Assembly: GCA_016200125.1 (NCBI GenBank)
Contig: JACQFK010000569.1
Coordinates: forward strand, 1 to 5,620
From: Planctomycetota bacterium
GTDB taxonomy: Bacteria > Planctomycetota > MHYJ01 > JACPRB01
Direction: 5' to 3'
DNA length: 5,620 nt
Part shown: positions 1-5,225 of the stretch, one piece after another
Layout: each line of letters opens with the position of its first letter
Position numbering within the stretch: the first letter of the stretch is position 1
The notes under the pieces: model-generated
The model's input: only the letters and a program-made list of their open reading frames with translations
Told to the model about the DNA's origin: nothing
Database searches by the model: none
Made by a program: the position numbers and the translations under genes

Positions 1-654
1 GGCGAAGGCGCCCTGCGTCGCCGCCACGGGCGCCGTGACATTGAGAGCCCCGGAGACCCCGTCCTTGCGCATCGCGAACTCGATCATCCGGAGCGCGTCC
101 TCCAGGCTGATCCACGAGAAGCGGTCGTCCGGATCGCCGAGGACGAAGCAGAGGCCGCGACGCAGGAGCGGGAGCATCCGCCCGAGGTAGCCGCCCGACG
201 GATCGAGGATGCTGCCGAAGCGGAGCCGGACCGTCCGGATCCCGAGCTCCTCGGCCTTGATCGCCTCGGCCTCCCAGTCGAGGCAGGTCTCCGCGCGGAA
301 GCCCCGTCCCGGCCCGGAGGTCTCGTCCAGCGCCCCGCCGGGCCGGTGGCCGTAGAAGCCGACCGCCGACGCGCAGAGGAAGACCTTGGGCAGCGACACG
401 GCGTCGCGGAGACGGCTCACGAGGCGCCGCGTGCCCAGGACGCGGCTGGCGTAGATCGCCCGCCGCTTCCGGGCGGTCCAGAGCCCCGCGGGGCTTTCGC
501 CCGCGAGGTGGATCAGGACGTCGCAGCCGGGAAGCAGGCCGATCTCCCGCGGCAGGGGGAGGACCGTGTGGCCCTGGGCGCGAAGGCGCGCGACCAGGGG
601 GGCGCCGACGAACCCGTGGCTGCCGGTGACCGCGATCACGAGGTCTTTCTTCAT
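1..654 (-). CDS. TIGR01777/SDR39U1-type NAD(P)-dependent epimerase, 3' part outside window
   Basis: The frame is open from the ATG at 654 to the window edge: 218 codons of a family usually near 300 aa, so the C-terminus is missing. I translated it by hand. The N-terminus has the Rossmann nucleotide-binding loop TGSHGFVG (residues 10-17), then HLAGES (49-54), SRV..TR (70-76), ASAVGFYG (95-102), C124 followed by W-E, and FSWISLEDALR (about 179-189). This order is characteristic of the TIGR01777 epimerase group (SDR39U1, E. coli YfcH, plastid GC1/'SulA-like'). These are extended short-chain dehydrogenase/reductase proteins, probably soluble, and their physiological substrate is generally unknown. 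The start ATG overlaps the stop of the upstream membrane-protein gene as ATGA, so translation is probably coupled; only a weak GGGAG lies upstream. Family assignment is firm; the reaction catalysed cannot be named. Confidence 0.93.
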   Translation of the reverse strand, partial: MKKDLVIAVTGSHGFVGAPLVARLRAQGHTVLPLPREIGLLPGCDVLIHLAGESPAGLWTARKRRAIYASRVLGTRRLVSRLRDAVSLPKVFLCASAVGFYGHRPGGALDETSGPGRGFRAETCLDWEAEAIKAEELGIRTVRLRFGSILDPSGGYLGRMLPLLRRGLCFVLGDPDDRFSWISLEDALRMIEFAMRKDGVSGALNVTAPVAATQGAFA

Positions 655-1046
655 CGGAGGGCTCCCGCGGCGGAGGCCGCATAGACACCGGAAAGGAAGG
701 CGAAGATCAGGGAGAAGGCGACGTCGCCCGCGCGGTGGCGGCGGAGGAAGTCGCGATCGTAGTAGAAGCGCTGGACGACGAAGCGCGCGCCCCAGAAGAG
801 GGCGAGCACGGCGGAGAGGACCCGGCCCAGCCCGGCGCCGCCGGAGAGCTCGTCCGGGAACGTGATCGAGAGGGCGCCGAAGACGACGAGCAGGCCCGCG
901 ATGTAGGCGTGGTGGACCTGGTGGATCTGCCGGACGATCGGCGTGAGCCGCCGCTGCTCGCGTCCGAACTGCAGCATCCACGAGAGCGGCAGGTTGGCCG
1001 CCGCGATGGCGAGCTGCAGCGCGCCGGCGAGGAGGAGCATGATCAT
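651..1046 (-). CDS. Four-helix integral membrane protein of unknown function (131 aa)
   Basis: I do not recognise a named family. The 131 aa protein has four likely membrane helices at about residues 3-22, 46-63, 72-92 and 106-126. Charged connecting segments are GREQRRLTPIVRQ before helix 2 and YYDRDFLRRHR before helix 4. A histidine cluster, IHQVHH (H42, H45, H46), sits at the entrance of helix 2. The start at 1046 is chosen because GGAGGAGG lies 8 bases upstream and the ATG overlaps the stop of the DUF2071 gene as ATGA. A longer reading up to 1199 is open, but its extension is arginine/proline-rich and is the shadow of the DUF2071 gene. The stop overlaps the epimerase start by ATGA. Tight coupling on both sides suggests it works with the DUF2071 protein and the epimerase, possibly as a membrane partner; that is inference. 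Confidence 0.85.
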   Translation of the reverse strand: MIMLLLAGALQLAIAAANLPLSWMLQFGREQRRLTPIVRQIHQVHHAYIAGLLVVFGALSITFPDELSGGAGLGRVLSAVLALFWGARFVVQRFYYDRDFLRRHRAGDVAFSLIFAFLSGVYAASAAGALR

Positions 1047-1769
1047 GAGGGCGTCCTCCTCCGGGGCCGGCCCATCCAGACTTCCGCGAAGCCGGGCGAA
1101 TAGTTCGCGCCGATGCGGCGGGCGCTCCGGAACCAGGGGCCGGTCGAGGCCAGGAGGCTCTCGTCGAGCATCGTGACGTCGATCGGGATCTGCGGCCACG
1201 GCTGATGCCAGACGCGGAAGAGCCGCTCGGTGTCGCCGCGCTTCGTGAACGCGGTGTAGCGCTCGAGGAGGAACTCGTCGAGGCCTCCCGGCTCGCAGGG
1301 GGCGAAGGCGGCGCGCGGTTCGATCGCGGCCTCGTACTCGAGGGCGCCTTCGTCGTCCTCAACGCGACCGCGGAGCCGGCCCGACCCGGGGAGGTGATCG
1401 TAGTCGAGCCGGCCCCGACGGTAAGGTAATCCGTAGAGACGGGGTCCGAGGAGCACGCAGAAGGGATTGGGGAGCCACTCCGCGAGGAAGTAGATCCCGT
1501 TCCGGCGCGTGTAGGCGCGGACGTTGAGGAAGCCGTGGGTGGAAGGGCGGCCCGCCCGCGGCGAAGCGGAGGTCGCTCAGCGTGAAGGCGACGAGGCTGA
1601 CGTAGGCCTTCCCGTCCCGGGTGTCGAGCGGGAAGGGAACCTGGGGCTGCAGCGCGGCGGGGTCGACTTCGTAGTGGATGAAGACCGTGCGCCGCCACCC
1701 GGCGTGGAAGAGCGGCCGGCCTTCGTCGGCCCGGAAGGCCGTCTGCGCCCGGGCGCTGAGCGTCAGCAT
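1043..1769 (-). CDS. DUF2071 (YqjF-like) protein, reading frame broken by a one-base indel
   Basis: Two frames together make one DUF2071/YqjF-like protein. From the ATG at 1769 the first frame gives 76 codons up to 1542, including RTVFIHYEVDP and DGKAYVSLVAFTLSDLRF. The match then continues one base further on, from 1540: THGFLNVRAYT, GIYFLAEWLPNP, LDEFLLERYTAFT, FRVWHQPWPQ, and finally GANYSPGFAEVWMGRPRR. Dropping one base near 1541 yields an intact 241 aa protein, close to the usual family length. The break lies beside a 13-base GC inverted repeat (1545-1557), so sequencing or assembly error is as likely as a real mutation; conservation on both sides argues against an old pseudogene. The start has GGGGG four bases upstream and overlaps the previous gene by seven bases (ATGCTGA). 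The stop overlaps the next gene as ATGA. The biochemical role of the family is not established. Confidence 0.85.
1545..1557. repeat. GC-only inverted repeat beside the DUF2071 frame break
   Basis: GGGCGG and CCGCCC are arranged as a perfect inverted repeat around a single C. It lies within the coding sequence, four bases from the point where the DUF2071 frame shifts. Such structures are prone to sequencing compression or polymerase slippage, which bears on whether the frameshift is real. Confidence 0.6.
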
Positions 1770-2176
1770 TTTTCCCCCGGCTTCAGGGTATAGGTGACGC
1801 CGTATCCGAGCCCCGCTCCGCCGCAAAGTCCTCCGACCAGATAGGCGACCGGCAGGTCGTTGAAGCCCAGGTGGGTGTTCCCGCCGACCCAAAGATTCCA
1901 GATGAACAACGAGGGAAGCAGGTTGAGCGGACCCAGGGGAAGGCCGAAGAGCACTCCGCTCCAGCGGATGGACGCGCGGGTCATCGCCGTGCGAGCGAAG
2001 CTTTTCATGATTCCTGCGAGGACCAGGCTGAGGAAGGCGGCTCCAGGGCCCGCGCTGACCAGCATGACAATGAAGACGGCCGGGTAGAAGACGAGGCTCC
2101 CCGGGGGTTGCCAGCAGAAGCAGAACCCTGCGGCGCCGAGGAGGATTCCGGTCAGTACGCCCGTGAGGGTTCTCAT
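1763..2176 (-). CDS. Multi-helix membrane protein, paralogue of the upstream 174 aa protein (137 aa)
   Basis: This is an uncharacterised 137 aa hydrophobic protein with about four membrane segments, near residues 4-22, 28-56, 71-97 and 108-128. It aligns with the protein encoded just upstream (2173-2697): AGPGA at 42-46 versus 52-56, FAR at 60-62 versus 70-72, GLPLG at 78-82 versus 88-92, and GGAGLG at 119-124 versus 130-135. The offset stays at exactly ten residues through the first half. The pair therefore looks like a tandem duplication. The start at 2176 has GGAGG just upstream and overlaps the previous stop as ATGA. An open extension to 2293 is arginine/proline-rich and antiparallel to nothing recognisable, so I left it out. 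The stop overlaps the DUF2071 start. No family name or function can be given. Confidence 0.85.
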   Translation of the reverse strand: MRTLTGVLTGILLGAAGFCFCWQPPGSLVFYPAVFIVMLVSAGPGAAFLSLVLAGIMKSFARTAMTRASIRWSGVLFGLPLGPLNLLPSLFIWNLWVGGNTHLGFNDLPVAYLVGGLCGGAGLGYGVTYTLKPGEKC

Positions 2177-2697
2177 GACGCCCTCCGGGAGATCCGGCTG
2201 TCGAAGAATGGCGCGCCGTCGCGGCGGCCGACCTTCCGGACGGGGCGGGGGGCCGGGACTCTTCCGGGCCTCAGTTCGAGCGTGCATCCCCATCCCAGGC
2301 CGGCGCCTCCGGCGAGGGCGGAAATCAGGTAGGGAAAGATATCCTCGGCGCGCCCGGTCAGATGAACGACTTCTCCCGAGATCAACGCGAGGCCGAAGAG
2401 CGTCACGATCAGGTTGCCCACCCCCAGGGGAAGTCCCAGCAGGATGGCCCTCCTGAGGATGGACTTCCTGGACGCGGCCCCCCGGGCGAAGTGCTCCAGG
2501 AGGGCGCTGTGGATATACGCCAGCACCCAGGCTCCGGGGCCGGCGCAGACCGCCATGACAGGAAGGATGAGGATCGCGATGAAGAGGGCGCTTTCAGCGA
2601 CCCGGCCGCCGAGGAGGGCCATGCCCAGGGGAAAGGCCGCCGAGGCGAAGAGGACGCCGAGCGCGGCGCCGGCGAAGGCGCGGGCGGAGGTCGTCAT
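2173..2697 (-). CDS. Multi-helix membrane protein with basic C-terminal tail (174 aa), paralogue of the 137 aa protein
   Basis: The 174 aa protein has likely membrane helices at about residues 7-28, 36-62, 83-107 and 121-140. A soluble, arginine/proline-rich tail of about 30 residues (from about 145) is absent from its 137 aa neighbour. Shared landmarks with that neighbour are AGPGA (52-56), FAR (70-72), GLPLG (88-92) and GGAGLG (130-135). The start at 2697 is preceded by a weak GGGTGG and overlaps the stop of the 40 aa gene as CGATGA, so it is probably translated by coupling. The same frame stays open upstream to 3846, but that stretch is antiframe to the clear ABC1 kinase and is not coding. 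The stop overlaps the downstream paralogue by ATGA. The tail may face the cytoplasm, but the function is unknown. Confidence 0.82.
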   Translation of the reverse strand: MTTSARAFAGAALGVLFASAAFPLGMALLGGRVAESALFIAILILPVMAVCAGPGAWVLAYIHSALLEHFARGAASRKSILRRAILLGLPLGVGNLIVTLFGLALISGEVVHLTGRAEDIFPYLISALAGGAGLGWGCTLELRPGRVPAPRPVRKVGRRDGAPFFDSRISRRAS

Positions 2698-2816
2698 CGG
2701 ACCACCCGGTAGATCGCGCCGAACAGGAGGGACATCAGACCGGCGAGGGCCAGGAGCCAACAGGCGCAGCCCGCGAGGCTCGCCAGGCTGTCGGGTCCGT
2801 TTATGAACTTGTTCAT
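2694..2816 (-). CDS. Small single-helix membrane peptide (40 aa)
   Basis: This short gene fills the space between the kinase and the 174 aa membrane protein. The 40 aa product starts MNKFINGPDS and has one strongly hydrophobic helix at about residues 11-35, rich in Leu, Ala and Cys (C18, C20), ending in a basic IYRVVR tail. The start at 2816 is supported by a purine-rich GGAGA a few bases upstream. It lies 15 bases after the kinase stop, and its stop overlaps the next start (CGATGA). Its first codons coincide with the palindrome ATGAAC-nn-GTTCAT, also found at the operon promoter, where the first operon gene begins with the similar MNMFIK. I know no family; small size leaves some doubt, but the spacing and coupling are those of a real gene. 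Confidence 0.7.
   Translation of the reverse strand: MNKFINGPDSLASLAGCACWLLALAGLMSLLFGAIYRVVR
2803..2816. promoter_or_regulatory. Second ATGAAC-nn-GTTCAT palindrome, inside the operon
   Basis: The plus-strand sequence ATGAACTTGTTCAT has the same six-base half-sites as the promoter palindrome, with a different two-base centre. It covers the first codons of the 40 aa gene. The only -10-like sequence just upstream on the minus strand (GATAAA) has no good -35 box, so an internal regulated promoter is possible but weakly supported. It may instead reflect the codons for Met-Asn-Lys-Phe-Ile. Confidence 0.35.
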
Positions 2817-2831
2817 TTTTATCTCCGCCTG

Positions 2832-4139
2832 TTAGACATACTTGAGGAACACTTTGTGACAGTCCACCCGCGCCCCCAGCTGGTGGAACAGGTTGTAGAG
2901 CCCGATCTTCGCCCGCACGTACAGGACGAAGCCCGGCGTCGTCAGCCCGAGCTTCGCCAGCTCCTGCAGGCCGCCGACCACCTCGCGGAAGTGGGCCGCG
3001 TCGCCGAAGTCGAAGACCCGGTTCTGGTGGTACTTGGCGATGTCGACCCGCTGCATCTTGAGCAGCGCCGCCTTCTTCTCCTCCCGCCTCGGGTCGTCGT
3101 CGCCGAGCATCCCGAACTTCCGGTAGTGCCGTTCGAGGGCCTCCACGTCGCCCAGCGGGATCCGGAAGAGCTTCCGGTGCTCGTCGATGAAGGCGCGCTC
3201 GAACTTCTTCGCGCAGCCGAAGTCGAGCAGGCCGATCCGGCCCCCCTCGAGGAACAGATAGTTGCCCGGATGGGGGTCGGCGTGGATCAGGCCGAAGTCG
3301 AAGGCCTGGCGGAAGAAGAGGTCGAGCAGGCGGTCGCCGATCGCATCCCGCTCCTCCTGCGACGGCTTCCCCTTCAGGTAGTCCCGGAGGTGCTTCCCCT
3401 CGATGAACTCCATCGTCAGCACCCGCGCCGTGGAGAACTCGCGATGGACCCGGGGGATGCGCACGTCGTCGCGGTCGCGCAGCAGCCGCCGGAACTCCTC
3501 GATCGTGTCCGCCTCCTGCACGTAGTCCACCTCGCGGTGGAAGTGGAGGCGGACCTCCTCGACGGCGTTCCACACCTCGCCGTACTGCTCGCGGCTGAGG
3601 CGGATCGTGGAGAGCATCGCCTTCAGGTTGGCGAAGTCGCTGTCGATCGACCGCTCGATCCCGGGATACTGGATCTTCACGGCGACCGGCTCTCCGGTCT
3701 TCAGGCGGGCCTTGTGGACCTGGCCGAGCGACGCGGCGGCGAAGGGCTCGCGCTCGAAGGCGTCGAAGACCTCCTCGGGGCTCTTCCCCGTCTCGTTGCG
3801 GAACTGCATCCGCATGAGGGTGCCGTGCATCGGCGGCGCCTCCCACTGGAGGTCGGCGAGGCGGCGCAGGTAGGGCTCGGGCAGCGTGTGGGCCTGCAGC
3901 GAGAGCATCTGGCCCAGCTTCATGAACGCGCCCTTCATCTGCGACATGGAGTCGAAGATGCGGATCGCGTTCGACTCGTGGGTCGTCCGGTCGATCTCCC
4001 GCAGCCGCTCCTGGGAGGCGCCGATCTTGCGGATCCCCGCGATCGTGTTGCGGCCCACGACGCCGGCTCCCATCAGCCCCATGCGCACGAGGCGGCCCGG
4101 GGCGCTGGTGGGGATCCTAGTTCCGCCGCTTCGTCCCAA
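2832..4139 (-). CDS. ABC1/UbiB (AarF, ADCK)-family atypical kinase
   Basis: The 435 aa protein carries the full set of ABC1-family motifs. These are the KxGQ motif (K74-L-G-Q77), the alanine-rich nucleotide loop AAASLGQVHKA (134-144), the ATP lysine in VAVK (K155), the ExD motif (E203, D205) followed by E209-A210, the catalytic-loop analogue HADPHPGN (286-293) and the metal-binding D306-F-G. Known members (UbiB, Coq8/ADCK3) are atypical ATP-dependent proteins supporting quinone or lipid metabolism at membranes; this protein's target is unknown. The C-terminus ends in VFLKYV with no obvious pair of membrane helices, unlike E. coli UbiB. The start is TTG at 4139: an in-frame TGA lies six codons upstream, the next ATG (4082) would remove the conserved-looking RIPTSAPGRL stretch, and AAAGGAAAGG precedes the TTG. 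It overlaps the TetR gene by 23 bases, so the two are probably coupled. Confidence 0.95.
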   Translation of the reverse strand: MGRSGGTRIPTSAPGRLVRMGLMGAGVVGRNTIAGIRKIGASQERLREIDRTTHESNAIRIFDSMSQMKGAFMKLGQMLSLQAHTLPEPYLRRLADLQWEAPPMHGTLMRMQFRNETGKSPEEVFDAFEREPFAAASLGQVHKARLKTGEPVAVKIQYPGIERSIDSDFANLKAMLSTIRLSREQYGEVWNAVEEVRLHFHREVDYVQEADTIEEFRRLLRDRDDVRIPRVHREFSTARVLTMEFIEGKHLRDYLKGKPSQEERDAIGDRLLDLFFRQAFDFGLIHADPHPGNYLFLEGGRIGLLDFGCAKKFERAFIDEHRKLFRIPLGDVEALERHYRKFGMLGDDDPRREEKKAALLKMQRVDIAKYHQNRVFDFGDAAHFREVVGGLQELAKLGLTTPGFVLYVRAKIGLYNLFHQLGARVDCHKVFLKYV

Positions 4140-4755
4140 GAGGCGCCTTTCCTTTCATCGCATTCAGGACGAACCTCAGCGACTTGTCGAGCAGGATGAA
4201 GGTGTCCTCCTTCTTGCGGGACGGGTCGTTCATCCAGAACATCATGATCCCCAGGTGGAAGACCCAGAAGGCGGAGAGGATCATCGAGTCGAAGCCGAGG
4301 CTGGAGAACTCGCCCTTCTCCTTGGCGGATTCGAGGATGCCGCCCACGAAGTCCAGGTACTTCATCTTGAGGCGCTGGGAGTCCATGCTGAAGGGGTGGA
4401 GGCGCGAGGTCGGCAGCACCGCGTGGGTGACGATGAGGTTCAGGAACTCCTCGTAGGGGGCGATCTTCTCGAGCTCGATGGAGAGGAGCAGGAAGAGCCT
4501 CTCGTCGAGCGGCGCGTCGGGCGGCTCCTCCTTGCGGTAGCGCTCCATGACCTCGTCCAGCGCCCGCTCGAAGAAGTAGTGGGCGATGTGCTCCTTGGTG
4601 GGGAAGTAGTTGTAGGTGGTCCCGAGGGCGATGCCGCACTTCTTCGCGATGTCGCGCATCGTCGTCCTCCCGAACCCCATCTTCTGGAAGAGCTGGAGCG
4701 AGACGTCCAGGATCTTCTTCTTGGTGGCTTCCTTCTTCGATTCGCGGCGGCCCAT
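4117..4755 (-). CDS. TetR/AcrR-family transcriptional regulator
   Basis: The 212 aa protein has the normal TetR length. The N-terminal DNA-binding domain starts around residue 10 (KKKILDVSLQLFQKMGF) and continues into the helix-turn-helix TTMRDIAKKCGIALGTTYNYF (31-51), with the typical closing PTKEHI. Residues 70-212 form the helical ligand/dimer domain, with an aromatic and methionine-rich stretch around FWVFHLGIMMFWM, which suggests a hydrophobic ligand pocket (inference). The start at 4755 has AAAGGG upstream and lies one base after the stop of the preceding small gene; longer readings to 4932 are shadows of that gene. It is the third gene of the operon and overlaps the ABC1 kinase. The perfect palindrome at the operon promoter is the natural candidate for its own operator, which would make it an autorepressor; this is not demonstrated. 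Confidence 0.95.
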   Translation of the reverse strand: MGRRESKKEATKKKILDVSLQLFQKMGFGRTTMRDIAKKCGIALGTTYNYFPTKEHIAHYFFERALDEVMERYRKEEPPDAPLDERLFLLLSIELEKIAPYEEFLNLIVTHAVLPTSRLHPFSMDSQRLKMKYLDFVGGILESAKEKGEFSSLGFDSMILSAFWVFHLGIMMFWMNDPSRKKEDTFILLDKSLRFVLNAMKGKAPLGTKRRN

Positions 4756-4756
4756 A

Positions 4757-4948
4757 TCATCCCTTTCCGGAGACCCGGCTTCCTTCGTACACGATGCAGC
4801 CCAGCACCAGGGCGGGCAGGCCCGCCACCACCCATCCCGCGGGGACCCGGAACAGCATGCCGAATCCGGCGGCCTGCAGGAGCGAGACCGTCGCGCCGAA
4901 CGCCGCGGCCGCCGGCAGCGCAGCCCGGGCAAGGCGTCCCATGATCAT
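4757..4948 (-). CDS. Small two-helix membrane protein (63 aa)
   Basis: This unrecognised 63 aa protein begins MIMGRLARAALP. It has two hydrophobic helices at about residues 8-32 and 36-54 and a short polar tail (YEGSRVSGKG). Two ATGs compete: 4948, which overlaps the preceding stop as ATGA, and 4942, which has better spacing from the AGAGGA ribosome-binding sequence. The difference is only two residues. The stop TGA (4759-4757) is separated from the TetR start by a single base, so the gene is firmly embedded in the operon. The helix-turn-helix topology resembles that of the first gene of the operon, but I could not align their residues convincingly. No function can be assigned. Confidence 0.78.
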   Translation of the reverse strand: MIMGRLARAALPAAAAFGATVSLLQAAGFGMLFRVPAGWVVAGLPALVLGCIVYEGSRVSGKG

Positions 4949-5139
4949 TTCCTCTCGTCCAACCTGGGATCCGGACAGAGCGCGAGCGTCACAACGTAGG
5001 CAGTGAGCGCGACCAGGGGCCAGGCCCCGAGGATCAGCAAGTCGCCGAGATACCCCGGGAAATGCGGGAGCAGAACCGCCGTCGCCGCAACCGCGAGGAA
5101 GGCCGCCCCCGCTCCCCGGGCGATCTCTTTAATGAACAT
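4945..5139 (-). CDS. Small two-helix membrane protein, first gene of the operon (64 or 66 aa)
   Basis: This unrecognised small membrane protein has helices at about residues 10-27 and 33-56 (numbered from the upstream Met) and a charged tail, DPRLDERK. Two starts exist: ATG at 5145 (MNMFIK) and ATG at 5139 (MFIK). I chose 5139 because the strong promoter just upstream has its -10 box ending at 5146, which puts the predicted transcription start at about 5139. The first ATG would then not be transcribed and the mRNA would be leaderless. If transcription starts a few bases earlier, 5145 could be used. No ribosome-binding sequence precedes either ATG. The stop overlaps the next gene as ATGA. The palindrome 5132-5145 lies inside the start region. 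The function is unknown. Confidence 0.78.
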   Translation of the reverse strand: MFIKEIARGAGAAFLAVAATAVLLPHFPGYLGDLLILGAWPLVALTAYVVTLALCPDPRLDERK

Positions 5140-5145
5140 GTTCAT
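5132..5145. promoter_or_regulatory. Perfect 14-bp palindrome at +1, candidate TetR operator
   Basis: ATGAACATGTTCAT reads identically on both strands. It directly abuts the -10 box of the operon promoter and spans about -6 to +8, so a bound dimer would block initiation. Short palindromes of this kind, overlapping -10/+1 of an operon that encodes a TetR protein, are the usual arrangement of TetR autorepression. That this TetR binds here is inference. A second copy with the same half-sites lies at 2803-2816. Confidence 0.65.
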
Positions 5146-5174
5146 ATTCTACAGCCCGGCCGACGGCGTGTCAA
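5146..5174 (-). promoter_or_regulatory. Near-consensus sigma-70-type promoter of the minus-strand operon
   Basis: On the minus strand, TTGACA (5174-5169) is followed after exactly 17 bases by TAGAAT (5151-5146). The -35 box is a perfect consensus match and the -10 box matches five of six positions. It lies in otherwise very GC-rich DNA, which makes it stand out. Transcription would begin about position 5139, at the second ATG of the first operon gene. The strength suggests an operon that is highly active unless repressed. Confidence 0.85.
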
Positions 5175-5188
5175 GCGCCTGCGATTCC

Positions 5189-5217
5189 TTGCGCCGCTCC
5201 CGCCCCCTTCCTACAGT
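5189..5217 (+). promoter_or_regulatory. Candidate promoter of the M61 peptidase gene
   Basis: TTGCGC (5189-5194) and TACAGT (5212-5217) are separated by 17 bases. The matches are moderate (three and four of six). The predicted start, about 5224-5226, falls at or two bases before the ATG, so the mRNA would have almost no leader. The AGGGGG before the ATG would then not be a functional ribosome-binding site in that transcript. The two promoters of the divergent region do not overlap: their -35 boxes lie about 14 bases apart. Confidence 0.45.
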
Positions 5218-5225
5218 AGGGGGCC

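Noticed and set aside
735..1103. Plus-strand frames over the four-helix membrane protein gene
   Set aside because: They are charged low-complexity translations without a ribosome-binding sequence; the minus strand has coherent helices and coupled starts and stops.
2817..2831. Possible terminator between the kinase and the 40 aa gene
   Set aside because: The gap is only 15 bases and has no stem-loop; it reads as a ribosome-binding region, so transcription probably continues.
2698..3846. N-terminal extension of the 174 aa membrane protein frame
   Set aside because: This part is Arg/Pro/Gly-rich and overlaps the ABC1 kinase in another frame on the same strand; the real protein begins at 2697 with a normal hydrophobic N-terminus.
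2856..4199. A 447-codon open frame on the plus strand
   Set aside because: It is antisense to the unmistakable ABC1 kinase, and its composition (Glu/Leu/Val/Ala/Asp/Arg-rich, no recognisable motif) is that of a GC-rich shadow frame.
3886..4944. A 352-codon plus-strand open frame
   Set aside because: It lies antisense to the TetR gene and neighbours, with no domain and low-complexity Glu/Val/Leu-rich sequence.
5174..5200. Imperfect repeat GGCGC-AAGGAATCGCA-GGCGC in the divergent region
   Set aside because: It is a short direct repeat of a GC word common in this DNA and not a good hairpin, so it does not support an operator or terminator.
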